Below, piece by piece: positions 55,187 to 63,295 of a DNA stretch of 64,000 bases (positions are counted from its first letter, which is position 1; every line of letters starts with the position of its first letter). A program made the translations under genes and the position numbers. Source of the DNA: Polaromonas sp. (GTDB taxonomy: Bacteria > Pseudomonadota > Gammaproteobacteria > Burkholderiales > Burkholderiaceae_C). A model generated the notes under the pieces. The model had not been told where the DNA came from, searched no databases, and saw nothing but the letters and a program-made list of their open reading frames with translations. The stretch is taken from the NCBI GenBank assembly GCA_013298815.1, contig JAAFJF010000003.1:62001-126000 (forward strand), written 5' to 3'.

Positions 55187-55942
55187 TCAAATTTGTTTAA
55201 ACACCCGTAACCACTTTGTTGCTGGTAGACCCCATTTGGTTTGAATCGCTTCAGCCCGTGCCATCAAAGCCTCACGCTTGGGCGCACTTGCTGTGCGTTG
55301 CGCTAAAACGATGGTGTTTCCTTCGCGAGTGGGCTTAAAAGCCCAAACTGCGTGAGCCCCAAAAACCCCCAATATTTTGTCCAAGCTGTCTTGATAACTA
55401 GAGGAGCGACCAAACAAATTCACCGTCATGATGCCGTCATCCGTCAGCAAGCGCCTGCAATTAGCGTAAAACTCGGCGCTGTCCAGCACAGGAGCTGCCG
55501 CTTCGTGATCGTACAAATCGACTTGCAAAGCATCAATTTGACCATGCCAGTGCGGCTTTTCAATCTCCAGCGCTGCATCGGCTAAAACCACCTCCAGCTT
55601 GGCGTCGTCAGGCGGCAGCTTGAACCACAACCGACATGCGGTGATGACTTGCGGGTTGATTTCAATAGCCGTCGTTTGCATGCGCAGCTTTTTGAAGCAA
55701 AATTTGGTGCAGGTGGCAGCACCCAGCCCCAGTTGCATGGCGCGACGCTTGGGTACACTGGCGGCGTCAACAAATAGCAGCCAAGCCATCATGCGCTGCA
55801 CATATTCCAGCTCAATCTCAAACGGCGAGTCAATCAACATGCTGCCCTGTATCCACTCGGTACCTAAATGCAAGCAGCGCACATCGCCATAGTCGCTAAA
55901 GTTAACCTCGGGTAATTCTGTTGTTTTGGTGTTTTTTTTCAT
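55187..55942 (-). CDS. Spermidine synthase-like methyltransferase-fold protein
   Basis: The 251-residue protein matches the spermidine-synthase-like group: SPFEIELEYVQRMMAWLLF, then AMQLGLGAATCTKFCFKKL as the Rossmann loop, TTAIEINPQVI with the acidic residue binding the nucleoside, and IDALQVDLYDHEAAAPVL. Many such proteins in Burkholderiales are annotated spermidine synthase-like; without the aminopropyltransferase gate residues the amine substrate is uncertain. Promoter region lies in the 140 bases towards TatD, which hold a repeat. Confidence 0.82.
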   Translation of the reverse strand: MKKNTKTTELPEVNFSDYGDVRCLHLGTEWIQGSMLIDSPFEIELEYVQRMMAWLLFVDAASVPKRRAMQLGLGAATCTKFCFKKLRMQTTAIEINPQVITACRLWFKLPPDDAKLEVVLADAALEIEKPHWHGQIDALQVDLYDHEAAAPVLDSAEFYANCRRLLTDDGIMTVNLFGRSSSYQDSLDKILGVFGAHAVWAFKPTREGNTIVLAQRTASAPKREALMARAEAIQTKWGLPATKWLRVFKQI

Positions 55943-55984
55943 ATCGATTTGATTTAACTGGCCGTTGACGCAACACTTTATTTT

Positions 55985-56027
55985 GCTATTTTTTTAATAG
56001 CAGTTTAGGCAGCAAATACGCTGGATA
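55985..56027 (+). repeat. 43-bp palindromic repeat, copy 11 (intergenic)
   Basis: GCTATTTTTTTAATAGC, then AGTTTAGGCAGCAAATACGC and TGGATA, between the methyltransferase start and the TatD stop. Confidence 0.92.
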
Positions 56028-56083
56028 AAGTCACTTTTAGCTTATAAATTGCAGCAAATTAGTAATAAACAGGTTTTATACAT

Positions 56084-56959
56084 CTAAAGCAATGGCTTTA
56101 TTTTAGGTAAGGCTGCTAGTGAATTGGCCCAAACAGCCTGCGACAAAGCCTCTGTGCTGATGCCGCGCAAGTCGGCAAGCACCTGTGCGATACGCGGCAA
56201 TTGTGCGGGCTCGTTACGGCCTTGGGGCTCGCCAGCCTCGCGTTGTGCTGCAGTTTTATACAGCCAATGAGGCGGCATATCGGGGGCATCGGTTTCTAAA
56301 ACGATTGCATCCAACGGCAAAGTCACTGCCAAATGGCGCAGCTGCAGTGCCCGCTCAAACGTCATAGCGCCACCAAATCCAAGTTTAAAACCCAGCTTGA
56401 TAAAAGCTGCCGCTTGGGCTTCGCTGCCATTGAACGCATGAATGATGCCGCGCCAACTGTAATTTTGAGCAGCAATATCTCGCAAGCCCTTCAACAGCAA
56501 GTCAGCCGATTGCCGCACATGGACAACGACAGGCAAATCGTACTTTTTCGCTAATTTGAGCTGCTCGCGGTAGAAGTGCGTCTGCTTCGCACGCAAGGGG
56601 CCGATTTTGAGTTCGGGCACGAAGAAATCCAGACCGATTTCCCCGACTGCGACGAGTCTGGCGTCAGCAACGCGCAGCGCCAGTTCGGCATCTAACAGCG
56701 CCAAATCAGCCTCAGACGCGTCTTTCACATACAGCGGATGAATACCCAAAGCGTAACCGTCACCGTACGCCTGAGCCAGCTCGCGCACCGCATGGAAGTT
56801 TAACGGGTGGACAGCTGGATATATGCACTTTGCTACATTTTGAGTAGCTGCGAAATCGCGTAATGAGGTGCGTAATCCGCTTACTACTGAAAAACTTTGC
56901 TCTGCAGAATGGCTAAATTCTGCTGCATCGAGATGGCAATGTGTATCAATCCAAAGCAT
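56084..56959 (-). CDS. TatD family metal-dependent hydrolase
   Basis: The 291-residue protein has the TatD metal ligands: IDTHCHLDAAEF at the start, AVGEIGLDFF, VVHVRQSADLLLKGL, IIHAFNGSEAQ, and VLETDAPDMPPHW. These are 3'-5' DNases or related phosphoesterases. The N-terminus between DAAEF and CIYPAV is about 15 residues longer than usual and its DNA (about 56832-56860) resembles a decayed half of the 43-bp repeat. Confidence 0.93.
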   Translation of the reverse strand: MLWIDTHCHLDAAEFSHSAEQSFSVVSGLRTSLRDFAATQNVAKCIYPAVHPLNFHAVRELAQAYGDGYALGIHPLYVKDASEADLALLDAELALRVADARLVAVGEIGLDFFVPELKIGPLRAKQTHFYREQLKLAKKYDLPVVVHVRQSADLLLKGLRDIAAQNYSWRGIIHAFNGSEAQAAAFIKLGFKLGFGGAMTFERALQLRHLAVTLPLDAIVLETDAPDMPPHWLYKTAAQREAGEPQGRNEPAQLPRIAQVLADLRGISTEALSQAVWANSLAALPKIKPLL

Positions 56960-57006
56960 CTTAATGTGCGTGAGAAGTAATCTTAAATTTCAGAAGGCAA
57001 GAAATG

Positions 57007-57094
57007 TGGAGGAGAAGGTGGGATTCGAACCCACGGTACCTTGCGGTACGCCTGATTTCGAGTCAGGTACATTCGGCCACTCTGCCACTTCTCC
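57007..57094 (-). tRNA. tRNA-Ser (anticodon CGA)
   Basis: The minus strand gives a complete class II tRNA: acceptor GGAGAAG/CTTCTCC, D arm with GGC, anticodon stem CCTGA-CTCGAAA-TCAGG (anticodon CGA reading UCG), long variable arm GTACC-GCAA-GGTAC and T arm GTGGG-TTCGAAT-CCCAC. CCA is encoded. The discriminator base is U rather than the usual G. Confidence 0.96.
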
Positions 57095-57128
57095 TGTGTT
57101 TGCTTTATTTGTATGTAGCTTGGACCAG

Positions 57129-58109
57129 TTAAATTGTAACAGCCCCAGTCAAACGAGCTTGCGAAGCTGGCGTTGCGGCGATGGTTGCAGGTTTGCCTTT
57201 TCTAAGATCCCAAACCAGTCCCAAGCGCTCACAAAACACAATCATGTGGCCAAAAGCATCAAATTTGGATGGTTGGTTCACGGCTACAGTGGCGTTTTGA
57301 TGGTGGTAACTGTGTAAACCCTCGCCCAACAGGACAAACGTTATCACCATATTGTTACGGCTTTCGTCTTGGCTGCCTTCAACTTTTGAGCCGAACAAAT
57401 GCGTCAGCGAATTAGCAATGCCTTCAAACTGCTGCAATACTATAGCGCGGAAGCAGCCCGCCCACAATAAGCAAGTTGCACACTCTTGCCAGCCGCCATA
57501 CATCCAACCCAATGCTCCTGGTAGCAAGTAACCAGAAATGGCGACTAGCCAGTAGTAGCGGGTCAAAAACATAGCAACGGGGTCTTTCAACAAATCGGGG
57601 ACATAGCGCTTTTCATCAGACACCGCGCCTTTGAATTTCCATCCTACATGCGCATGCCACCAGCCAGCTAAACGGCTGGTGATGGGGCCATTGTCGTCAG
57701 CCCATGGTGAATGTGGATCAAACTGCTGATCGGCAAAACGATGGTGGCGTCTATGGTCTGCCACCCAACTGGTGATGGAGCCTTGCATAGTCCATGTGCC
57801 CATGATACCGAGCACCATTTTGCCGGCTTGGGATGTTTTGAAAGCGTGGTGTGTGTAATGGCGGTGAAAGCCAATCCCCAACCCTATGGAACTGAGCGTG
57901 ACAAAGAGCATCTCTAGATTCCAAGCAAACCAAGTGGGAATGATTTCGGCGGGTGTAAACGCAATCAGCAAAAGCCCCGTTAGCCAGGGGAAGGCTAAGC
58001 CGACAGCGTTAGAAATATGTTTATTGCGATTTTCTGAAGCAGACTGTGAGATGTGAGGGTTGATTTGAATCGATGAAGAACTGGGGTTTAAGTGGCTCAC
58101 GGTTGACAT
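57129..58109 (-). CDS. Acyl-CoA/fatty acid delta-9 desaturase
   Basis: The 326-residue membrane desaturase has four helices and the three histidine boxes HRHYTHH, HRRHHRFAD and HSYHH (in GLHSYHHQNA). Diiron-bound it inserts a cis double bond into saturated acyl chains. Start ATG 58109 gives MSTVSHLNPSSS. It is divergent from the six-helix histidine kinase, sharing 296 bases of upstream DNA, so regulation by that kinase is plausible. Confidence 0.9.
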   Translation of the reverse strand: MSTVSHLNPSSSSIQINPHISQSASENRNKHISNAVGLAFPWLTGLLLIAFTPAEIIPTWFAWNLEMLFVTLSSIGLGIGFHRHYTHHAFKTSQAGKMVLGIMGTWTMQGSITSWVADHRRHHRFADQQFDPHSPWADDNGPITSRLAGWWHAHVGWKFKGAVSDEKRYVPDLLKDPVAMFLTRYYWLVAISGYLLPGALGWMYGGWQECATCLLWAGCFRAIVLQQFEGIANSLTHLFGSKVEGSQDESRNNMVITFVLLGEGLHSYHHQNATVAVNQPSKFDAFGHMIVFCERLGLVWDLRKGKPATIAATPASQARLTGAVTI

Positions 58110-58405
58110 GGTTAAGTCCAAGTAGTTGATGAATGTAAATAAATAATCACATCAATCAAGTCCTTTTGCAAGGCAAGCCACTTAGCCAAATGCCAGTTAG
58201 TGCACGAGTTAAAAGCATTTTCAGGCTTTATAAACAATTGTTTACAAATTCAAACATGCTGGCATTCAATTCTTGTTCAGTCAGGCCATAGTCGCTGATA
58301 CTAAAGTTTCAACTAAAGCAAAAGATGCAACATTATTTATCCATAAGCGTCGCTTTATACACAATCGCATCGTTGGAAAGGGTAGTAACTTGGTAGACTG
58401 TAAAG

Positions 58406-59815
58406 ATGCAACCAGAAATTACTGCCACGCAACAACACGGTACGGATCATTCCCAAGACGCGGGCTCGCCAGCACTTGCAGCTGTTGCAACGGCGGATAC
58501 ATTGTGGTTTGAAGCCGAGAGCATACGCACGTTTATGCCCATGCAACGGCAGACACAAATCATCACGCTCTTTGTTATTCCTCTGATTTTTTTCTTACTT
58601 CGAGACAGCGTTTACTTGCCCGGGCTATTTGCCTGGACAATTGTTTCAGTTGTATTCATTTTTTACAGATGGTGGCTTTCTTCGCAGTACATGCAACATG
58701 TGTTCAAGGCTGGTGATGCGGCGCAGCTTAAGTTCAGAGATAAGCACTCATGGACGTGGTCTATGTCTGCTTTGTTGTGGAGCTTGCTTGATTGGCTGTT
58801 CTTTAGCCAAGCTTCCATGGGTGACCAAGTAATTTGCTGGCTCATTTTGGCGGGCATCGGCTTGCACAGTACAACAAGCTATTCTCCGCATTTAAAAACA
58901 ATGAGGCTGTTTATTAACACCATGATTCTTACCCTCCTATTGGGTATGTTGGTGCGCTATGTAATCAACACTCAAGCGGCATTGGCGTCAATGGTCTATG
59001 TTGCCATACCGCTTTTGTTGCTTTTTTGGCGTTTGATTACGACAGCAGGCACAAAGATGCATAACGCCCACATGCATGGTTTGAAGCTGCTCAAAGGTAA
59101 TGAAAAGCTGATAGTCTCACTCAAAGCACAAACGGCACGCGCCAACCAAGCTGTTGCGACCAAAAACCGGCTACTTGCTAGTGCGGCTCATGACATTCGT
59201 CAGCCTGTGCTGGCGCTTGAAATGTATGCCAGCATGCTTAAATCTGAACCTGACAATGTGGCTCAGCTCTCTGATAAAGTTTGTTTAGCAACAAAGTCTG
59301 TGCTGAATATGTTTGACAGTTTGTTTGATTTGGCACGTATTGAGTCAAGTCAAATTGTTGTCAACAAGACCAATGTTCACATACCCGAGCTTTTTCGTGA
59401 ACTTGATTTGCAATATCGCCCTGCCGCGCAAGCAAGAAGTCTAAGCTTGCGCCTACGCAGCAAGAGATTAGATATTTACACAGACCATCAGTTGCTGAAA
59501 CGGATTTTGGGCAACTTGGTGATGAATGCCATCAAGTTTACAGATAAGGGCGGCGTTCTTGTGGCATGCCGTCAAACAAAGCAAGGCCTTCGCTTTGAGA
59601 TATGGGACACCGGCGTTGGCATAGCAGATGACCAACAGGAAGCGGTTTTTAGAGAGTTTTACAAGTCACCCAGCCACTCAGGCACGAGCGATGGCTTTGG
59701 CTTGGGTTTGTCTATAGTCGCTCGTTTGTGTGAACCTCTGGAATTCAAATTTTCAATGCGATCAGTTGTTGGTCGTGGCAGCGTATTTTGTATTGAAATC
59801 CCTACGCTGCCATGA
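58406..59815 (+). CDS. Membrane sensor histidine kinase, six-helix
   Basis: The 469-residue kinase has a polar N-tail, six hydrophobic helices (about residues 48-220), a coiled linker, the HisKA box ASAAHDIRQPVLALEMYASML (phosphoacceptor His) and an HATPase domain (NLVMNAIKFTDKGGV, WDTGVGIADDQQEAVF, DGFGLGLSIVARL). No PAS, CACHE or periplasmic domain is present, so it probably senses membrane state or quinones through its helices. The cognate regulator is the convergent gene at 59830. It diverges from the desaturase gene. Confidence 0.9.
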   Translation: MQPEITATQQHGTDHSQDAGSPALAAVATADTLWFEAESIRTFMPMQRQTQIITLFVIPLIFFLLRDSVYLPGLFAWTIVSVVFIFYRWWLSSQYMQHVFKAGDAAQLKFRDKHSWTWSMSALLWSLLDWLFFSQASMGDQVICWLILAGIGLHSTTSYSPHLKTMRLFINTMILTLLLGMLVRYVINTQAALASMVYVAIPLLLLFWRLITTAGTKMHNAHMHGLKLLKGNEKLIVSLKAQTARANQAVATKNRLLASAAHDIRQPVLALEMYASMLKSEPDNVAQLSDKVCLATKSVLNMFDSLFDLARIESSQIVVNKTNVHIPELFRELDLQYRPAAQARSLSLRLRSKRLDIYTDHQLLKRILGNLVMNAIKFTDKGGVLVACRQTKQGLRFEIWDTGVGIADDQQEAVFREFYKSPSHSGTSDGFGLGLSIVARLCEPLEFKFSMRSVVGRGSVFCIEIPTLP

Positions 59816-59829
59816 AGCTGTTGCCATAA

Positions 59830-60423
59830 TTACGGCGGCAACAAACCCTGCTGGCGCGCATAGAAGATTGCCTGAGTACGGCTTTTAACATCAATGCGAC
59901 GGAACAAACGCCACAAATGCACCTTAACTGTGTGCTCATTGATACCCAAGTCTTCGGCAATATCTTTGTTACTCAAACCCTTGTTGAGCAATAGCAACAA
60001 TTGGTTTTGGCGTTTCGATAGCTTTTGTCCAGGCACTTGCGTTTCTTCAAAGCTGTCGTCCGCCATCAGCAAGCCCTTGAGGGCAGCGCCAATTTCTGTT
60101 GCGCCAGCAGATTTTTCAATGTAAATGTCCGCCCCAGCCTCAAGGCAGTGCGCCTCCCAATCACCGGATGGAGATGCTGATAGCACGGCCAGCGGAATCA
60201 AAGGGTACATGTTTTTCAACTGGCGTACACCAGACACACCCGTGGTATCTGGCAGCTTCAAGTCTAGTGAAAACATGACAGGCTCACCGTGCTCCAAGAT
60301 AGCAGCATTCAGCAAACCCAATCGCTCCAACTCAATCACTTCCATGGTTGGGCGCAAGCGGCGCAACAGCATTCCAACTGCTTCGCGCATCAAGGGGTGA
60401 TCGTCAATTACGTAGATGCTCAC
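59830..60423 (-). CDS. NarL/LuxR-type response regulator
   Basis: The 197-residue protein has a receiver domain with DDHPLMREAV and the phospho-Asp in VMFSLDLKLPDTTGVSG, the Ser/Lys switch (LSASPSG, YIEKSAG), and a LuxR helix-turn-helix (LSKRQNQLLLLLNKGLSNKDIAEDLGINEHTVKVHLWRL). It ends 15 bases from the convergent kinase stop. Kinase and regulator thus form a two-component pair. Confidence 0.92.
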   Translation of the reverse strand: MSIYVIDDHPLMREAVGMLLRRLRPTMEVIELERLGLLNAAILEHGEPVMFSLDLKLPDTTGVSGVRQLKNMYPLIPLAVLSASPSGDWEAHCLEAGADIYIEKSAGATEIGAALKGLLMADDSFEETQVPGQKLSKRQNQLLLLLNKGLSNKDIAEDLGINEHTVKVHLWRLFRRIDVKSRTQAIFYARQQGLLPP

Positions 60424-60579
60424 GTTTTACCTCTTTGTGTAAAGTTGTTATATAAAGTCAGTGATTAATCTCACATACCGTTCTGATTAGTTTATCTAGT
60501 TAACTAAATAATTAAATCAACTAGGTATCATTATTGTCACAAATTCATACATATCAACAATTTTTTTGTCAAAAAAATA

Positions 60580-61908
60580 TCAATTTTCTACAAATTGTTG
60601 CAAAGCGGTATTAATCACATTTAACTCATTCACATTAAGAGTACCAAGGTATACAGGCGCTTGGTCATCTTGCTGGATTCCGTGATTTTTGATTTTTGCA
60701 ATCGCCGCGCCAGCTTCTTTGGGTGTTACAAATCCGCGGCTTTGAAGCAAAATATTAGAGCTTGAATCTACCAACTTAAAATAAAACAAACCATCTTTTT
60801 CGCGGTATTGCTTGAAGCTTGCAAGGGTTGATTTAACAGACTTATCTTTCACCTTAACAACACTTTGCAGACCACCTAAGCCCCGCAACCCAACAGCTTG
60901 CCGCAAAGATTGCATAAACGGTACCCCAACTTGACGCGCCTTGTCTGCTCCGTTCAACAAAATTGCTTCGATTTGGGTTGAATCGTTCATCAAATATTCA
61001 TACTTCTCGCGCATAGGCGCAATCTCTTGATCGACACGTTCGAACAACATCTGCTTCGCATCACCCCATGCGATACCTTTTTCATAAGCTTCTTGCATCG
61101 CTTTAGTCTCCTCAACGCTAGCGAAGGCCTGGTAAATTTGATAGAGAGCAGAGCCTTGTATATCCTTGGGCTCGCCAGGCAGGCGTGAATCTGTAACGAT
61201 GCCAGCTATCAGTCTCTTTAACTCAACACGGGGTGCGAACAAGGGGATGGTGTTGTCGTAGCTTTTACTCATTTTGCGACCGTCCAAGCCAGGCAACGTG
61301 GCAACTGATGCCTCGATTTCAGCCTCTGGTAGCGTGAAATGATCTTTGTCACCCGTTTTGTAGCGGTGGTTGAAACTTTGCGCTATGTCTCGCGCCATTT
61401 CAATGTGTTGAATTTGATCGCGACCTACTGGCACTTTGTGGGCATTGAACATCAAAATGTCAGCGGCCATCAACACAGGGTACATGAACAAACCAGCTGT
61501 CACATCTGCATCTGGGTCAGCCCCCGCAGCATTGTTTTTATCAACTGCGGCTTTGTAAGCATGGGCACGGTTGAGCATACCTTTGCCAGTCACGCAAGTG
61601 AGCAACCACGTCAACTCTGGAATTTCCGGAATATCCGATTGGCGATAAAACGTCACCCGCTCAGGGTCGACCCCTGCTGCCAACCAGGATGCGGCAATTT
61701 CTAAGGTAGAGCGTTGCACCCGAGCGGGGTCACCAATTTTGATCAACGCGTGATAGTCCGCTAAAAAGTAAAAACTCTGCACATCATCCGCCAGCGACGC
61801 ACGCACAGACGGGCGAATCGAGCCAACATAGTTACCCAAATGCGGCGTACCTGATGTGGTGATACCAGTCAACACACGGGTTACAGGTTTAAAAGCTTGC
61901 TTATTCAT
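60580..61908 (-). CDS. trpS: Tryptophanyl-tRNA synthetase with C-terminal extension
   Basis: TrpRS, 442 residues from ATG at 61908, has HLGNYVGSIRP (HIGH motif) and GRKMSKSYDN (KMSKS). E. coli TrpRS has about 330. The extra 105 C-terminal residues include LFYFKLVDSSSNILLQSRGF and AGAAIAKIKNHG near residues 374-410, a pattern like the DUF1508/YegP domain. It precedes the site-2 protease gene in the same direction. Confidence 0.95.
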   Translation of the reverse strand: MNKQAFKPVTRVLTGITTSGTPHLGNYVGSIRPSVRASLADDVQSFYFLADYHALIKIGDPARVQRSTLEIAASWLAAGVDPERVTFYRQSDIPEIPELTWLLTCVTGKGMLNRAHAYKAAVDKNNAAGADPDADVTAGLFMYPVLMAADILMFNAHKVPVGRDQIQHIEMARDIAQSFNHRYKTGDKDHFTLPEAEIEASVATLPGLDGRKMSKSYDNTIPLFAPRVELKRLIAGIVTDSRLPGEPKDIQGSALYQIYQAFASVEETKAMQEAYEKGIAWGDAKQMLFERVDQEIAPMREKYEYLMNDSTQIEAILLNGADKARQVGVPFMQSLRQAVGLRGLGGLQSVVKVKDKSVKSTLASFKQYREKDGLFYFKLVDSSSNILLQSRGFVTPKEAGAAIAKIKNHGIQQDDQAPVYLGTLNVNELNVINTALQQFVEN

Positions 61909-61927
61909 CAACTTTTCACTTCAACTA

Positions 61928-62593
61928 TCAATTGACCAACATCGCCAGCGGCGACAGCACTAGCTTTAGCAAACCAAATGTCACACTCATCATGGGAGCC
62001 ATCCAGATAGTGTTGATGATGCCAGCAATCACCAAACCCAACACAATAAAGAAGCCCCAAGGCTCCACGCGCGACACCAATTCTGCGTACTTGTATGGCA
62101 ACAGCCCGACCAGGATACGACCGCCGTCCAACGGAGGCAGCGGAAACAGATTGAAGGCAAACATCACAGCATTCACCACAATACCGCCTTGCGCCATTTT
62201 GTTGAAAAACGGCTCATCCACACCCGCCCCTTTCAATATATAAGCAGCGACACCCCAAATCAGAGCCATGATCAAGTTAGACGCTGGACCCGCCAATGCG
62301 ACCCACACCATGTCGCGCTTAGGGTTGTTCAAATTGCCAAAGCGCACGGGCACAGGCTTGGCATAACCGAAAAGAAACGGACTTCCTGAAAAAATCAACA
62401 CCAGCGGCATCAAAATCGTGCCAATGGGATCGATGTGCTTGAGCGGATTTAAAGTAATGCGTCCCAACGCGTAGGCCGTATTGTCGCCAAAATGGCGCGC
62501 TGCGTAGCCATGCGCTGCTTCGTGCACGGTGATAGCCAACAGCACTGGCAAGGCATAAATAAGGACGTTTTGAATGAGGTTTGTGTAATCCAT
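61928..62593 (-). CDS. Site-2 protease family (M50) membrane metalloprotease
   Basis: The 221-residue protein has six hydrophobic stretches, the zinc-binding HEAAHGYAA in the second and NLFPLPPLDGGRILVGLLP with the third zinc ligand. It is a short group-III site-2 protease without PDZ domains, common upstream of trpS in Burkholderiales. Substrate unknown. Confidence 0.93.
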   Translation of the reverse strand: MDYTNLIQNVLIYALPVLLAITVHEAAHGYAARHFGDNTAYALGRITLNPLKHIDPIGTILMPLVLIFSGSPFLFGYAKPVPVRFGNLNNPKRDMVWVALAGPASNLIMALIWGVAAYILKGAGVDEPFFNKMAQGGIVVNAVMFAFNLFPLPPLDGGRILVGLLPYKYAELVSRVEPWGFFIVLGLVIAGIINTIWMAPMMSVTFGLLKLVLSPLAMLVN

Positions 62594-62626
62594 ACCTGCA
62601 TTGTCTCAGGAAATACGCTCTGAACT

Positions 62627-63262
62627 TTACAACCCCAACTTCGCCAAACTGCCCAAACCCTGGCGCACTACGATAGGCTCATCGCCCGCATCCATAGGCG
62701 TCAAATCAATCACTGTGGTCGGCTCTGACGCGCACGCGCCAGCATCGATGATGGCGGCGAGTTGGTGTTCAAAGCGGTTACGAATCTCATGCGCATCGTT
62801 GATTGAGTCGGTTTCACCAGGCGCAATCAGCGTTGTTGCCAACAAAGCCGAACCATGCAGTGCCAGTAACTCGCTCAGGACAGCATGCTCAGGCACCCGC
62901 AAACCGATGGTTTTGCGTGACGGATGACTCAAGCGGCGTGGCACTTCTTTGCTGGCTTCTAATATAAAAGTATAGGGGCCTGGGGTCGCCGCTTTGAGTA
63001 GGCGAAACTGTTTGTTGTCCACCCGCGCAAAGCTGGCTAGTTCAGACAAATCACGGCACAACAAAGTTAAGTGATGTTTATCGTCCACTTGGCGAATTTG
63101 GCGCAACTTATCTGCCGCGGCTTTGTCGTCCAAATGGCAAACCAAGGCATAGCTGGAATCGGTAGGGACAGCTAAGATGCCGCCTTTGGCGAGCAGTGCA
63201 ACTGCTTGCTTGAGCAAACGTGGCTGCGGGTTATCGGGGTGTACTTCAAAAAACTGTGCCAT
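62627..63262 (-). CDS. yciO: YciO-type Sua5/YrdC family protein
   Basis: The 211-residue protein matches E. coli YciO along its length: MAQFFEVHPDNPQ, GGILAVPTDSSYALVC, LTLLCRDLSEL and PRRLSHPSRKTIGLRVPEH. It has the YrdC dsRNA-like pocket but no C-terminal Sua5 domain. YciO is a paralog of TsaC; whether it makes threonylcarbamoyl-AMP is unclear, so the annotation of t6A synthase should be held with care. Confidence 0.88.
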   Translation of the reverse strand: MAQFFEVHPDNPQPRLLKQAVALLAKGGILAVPTDSSYALVCHLDDKAAADKLRQIRQVDDKHHLTLLCRDLSELASFARVDNKQFRLLKAATPGPYTFILEASKEVPRRLSHPSRKTIGLRVPEHAVLSELLALHGSALLATTLIAPGETDSINDAHEIRNRFEHQLAAIIDAGACASEPTTVIDLTPMDAGDEPIVVRQGLGSLAKLGL

Positions 63263-63295
63263 GGCGCTGTGTGTTTATTCTTATATTCTTTTTAT

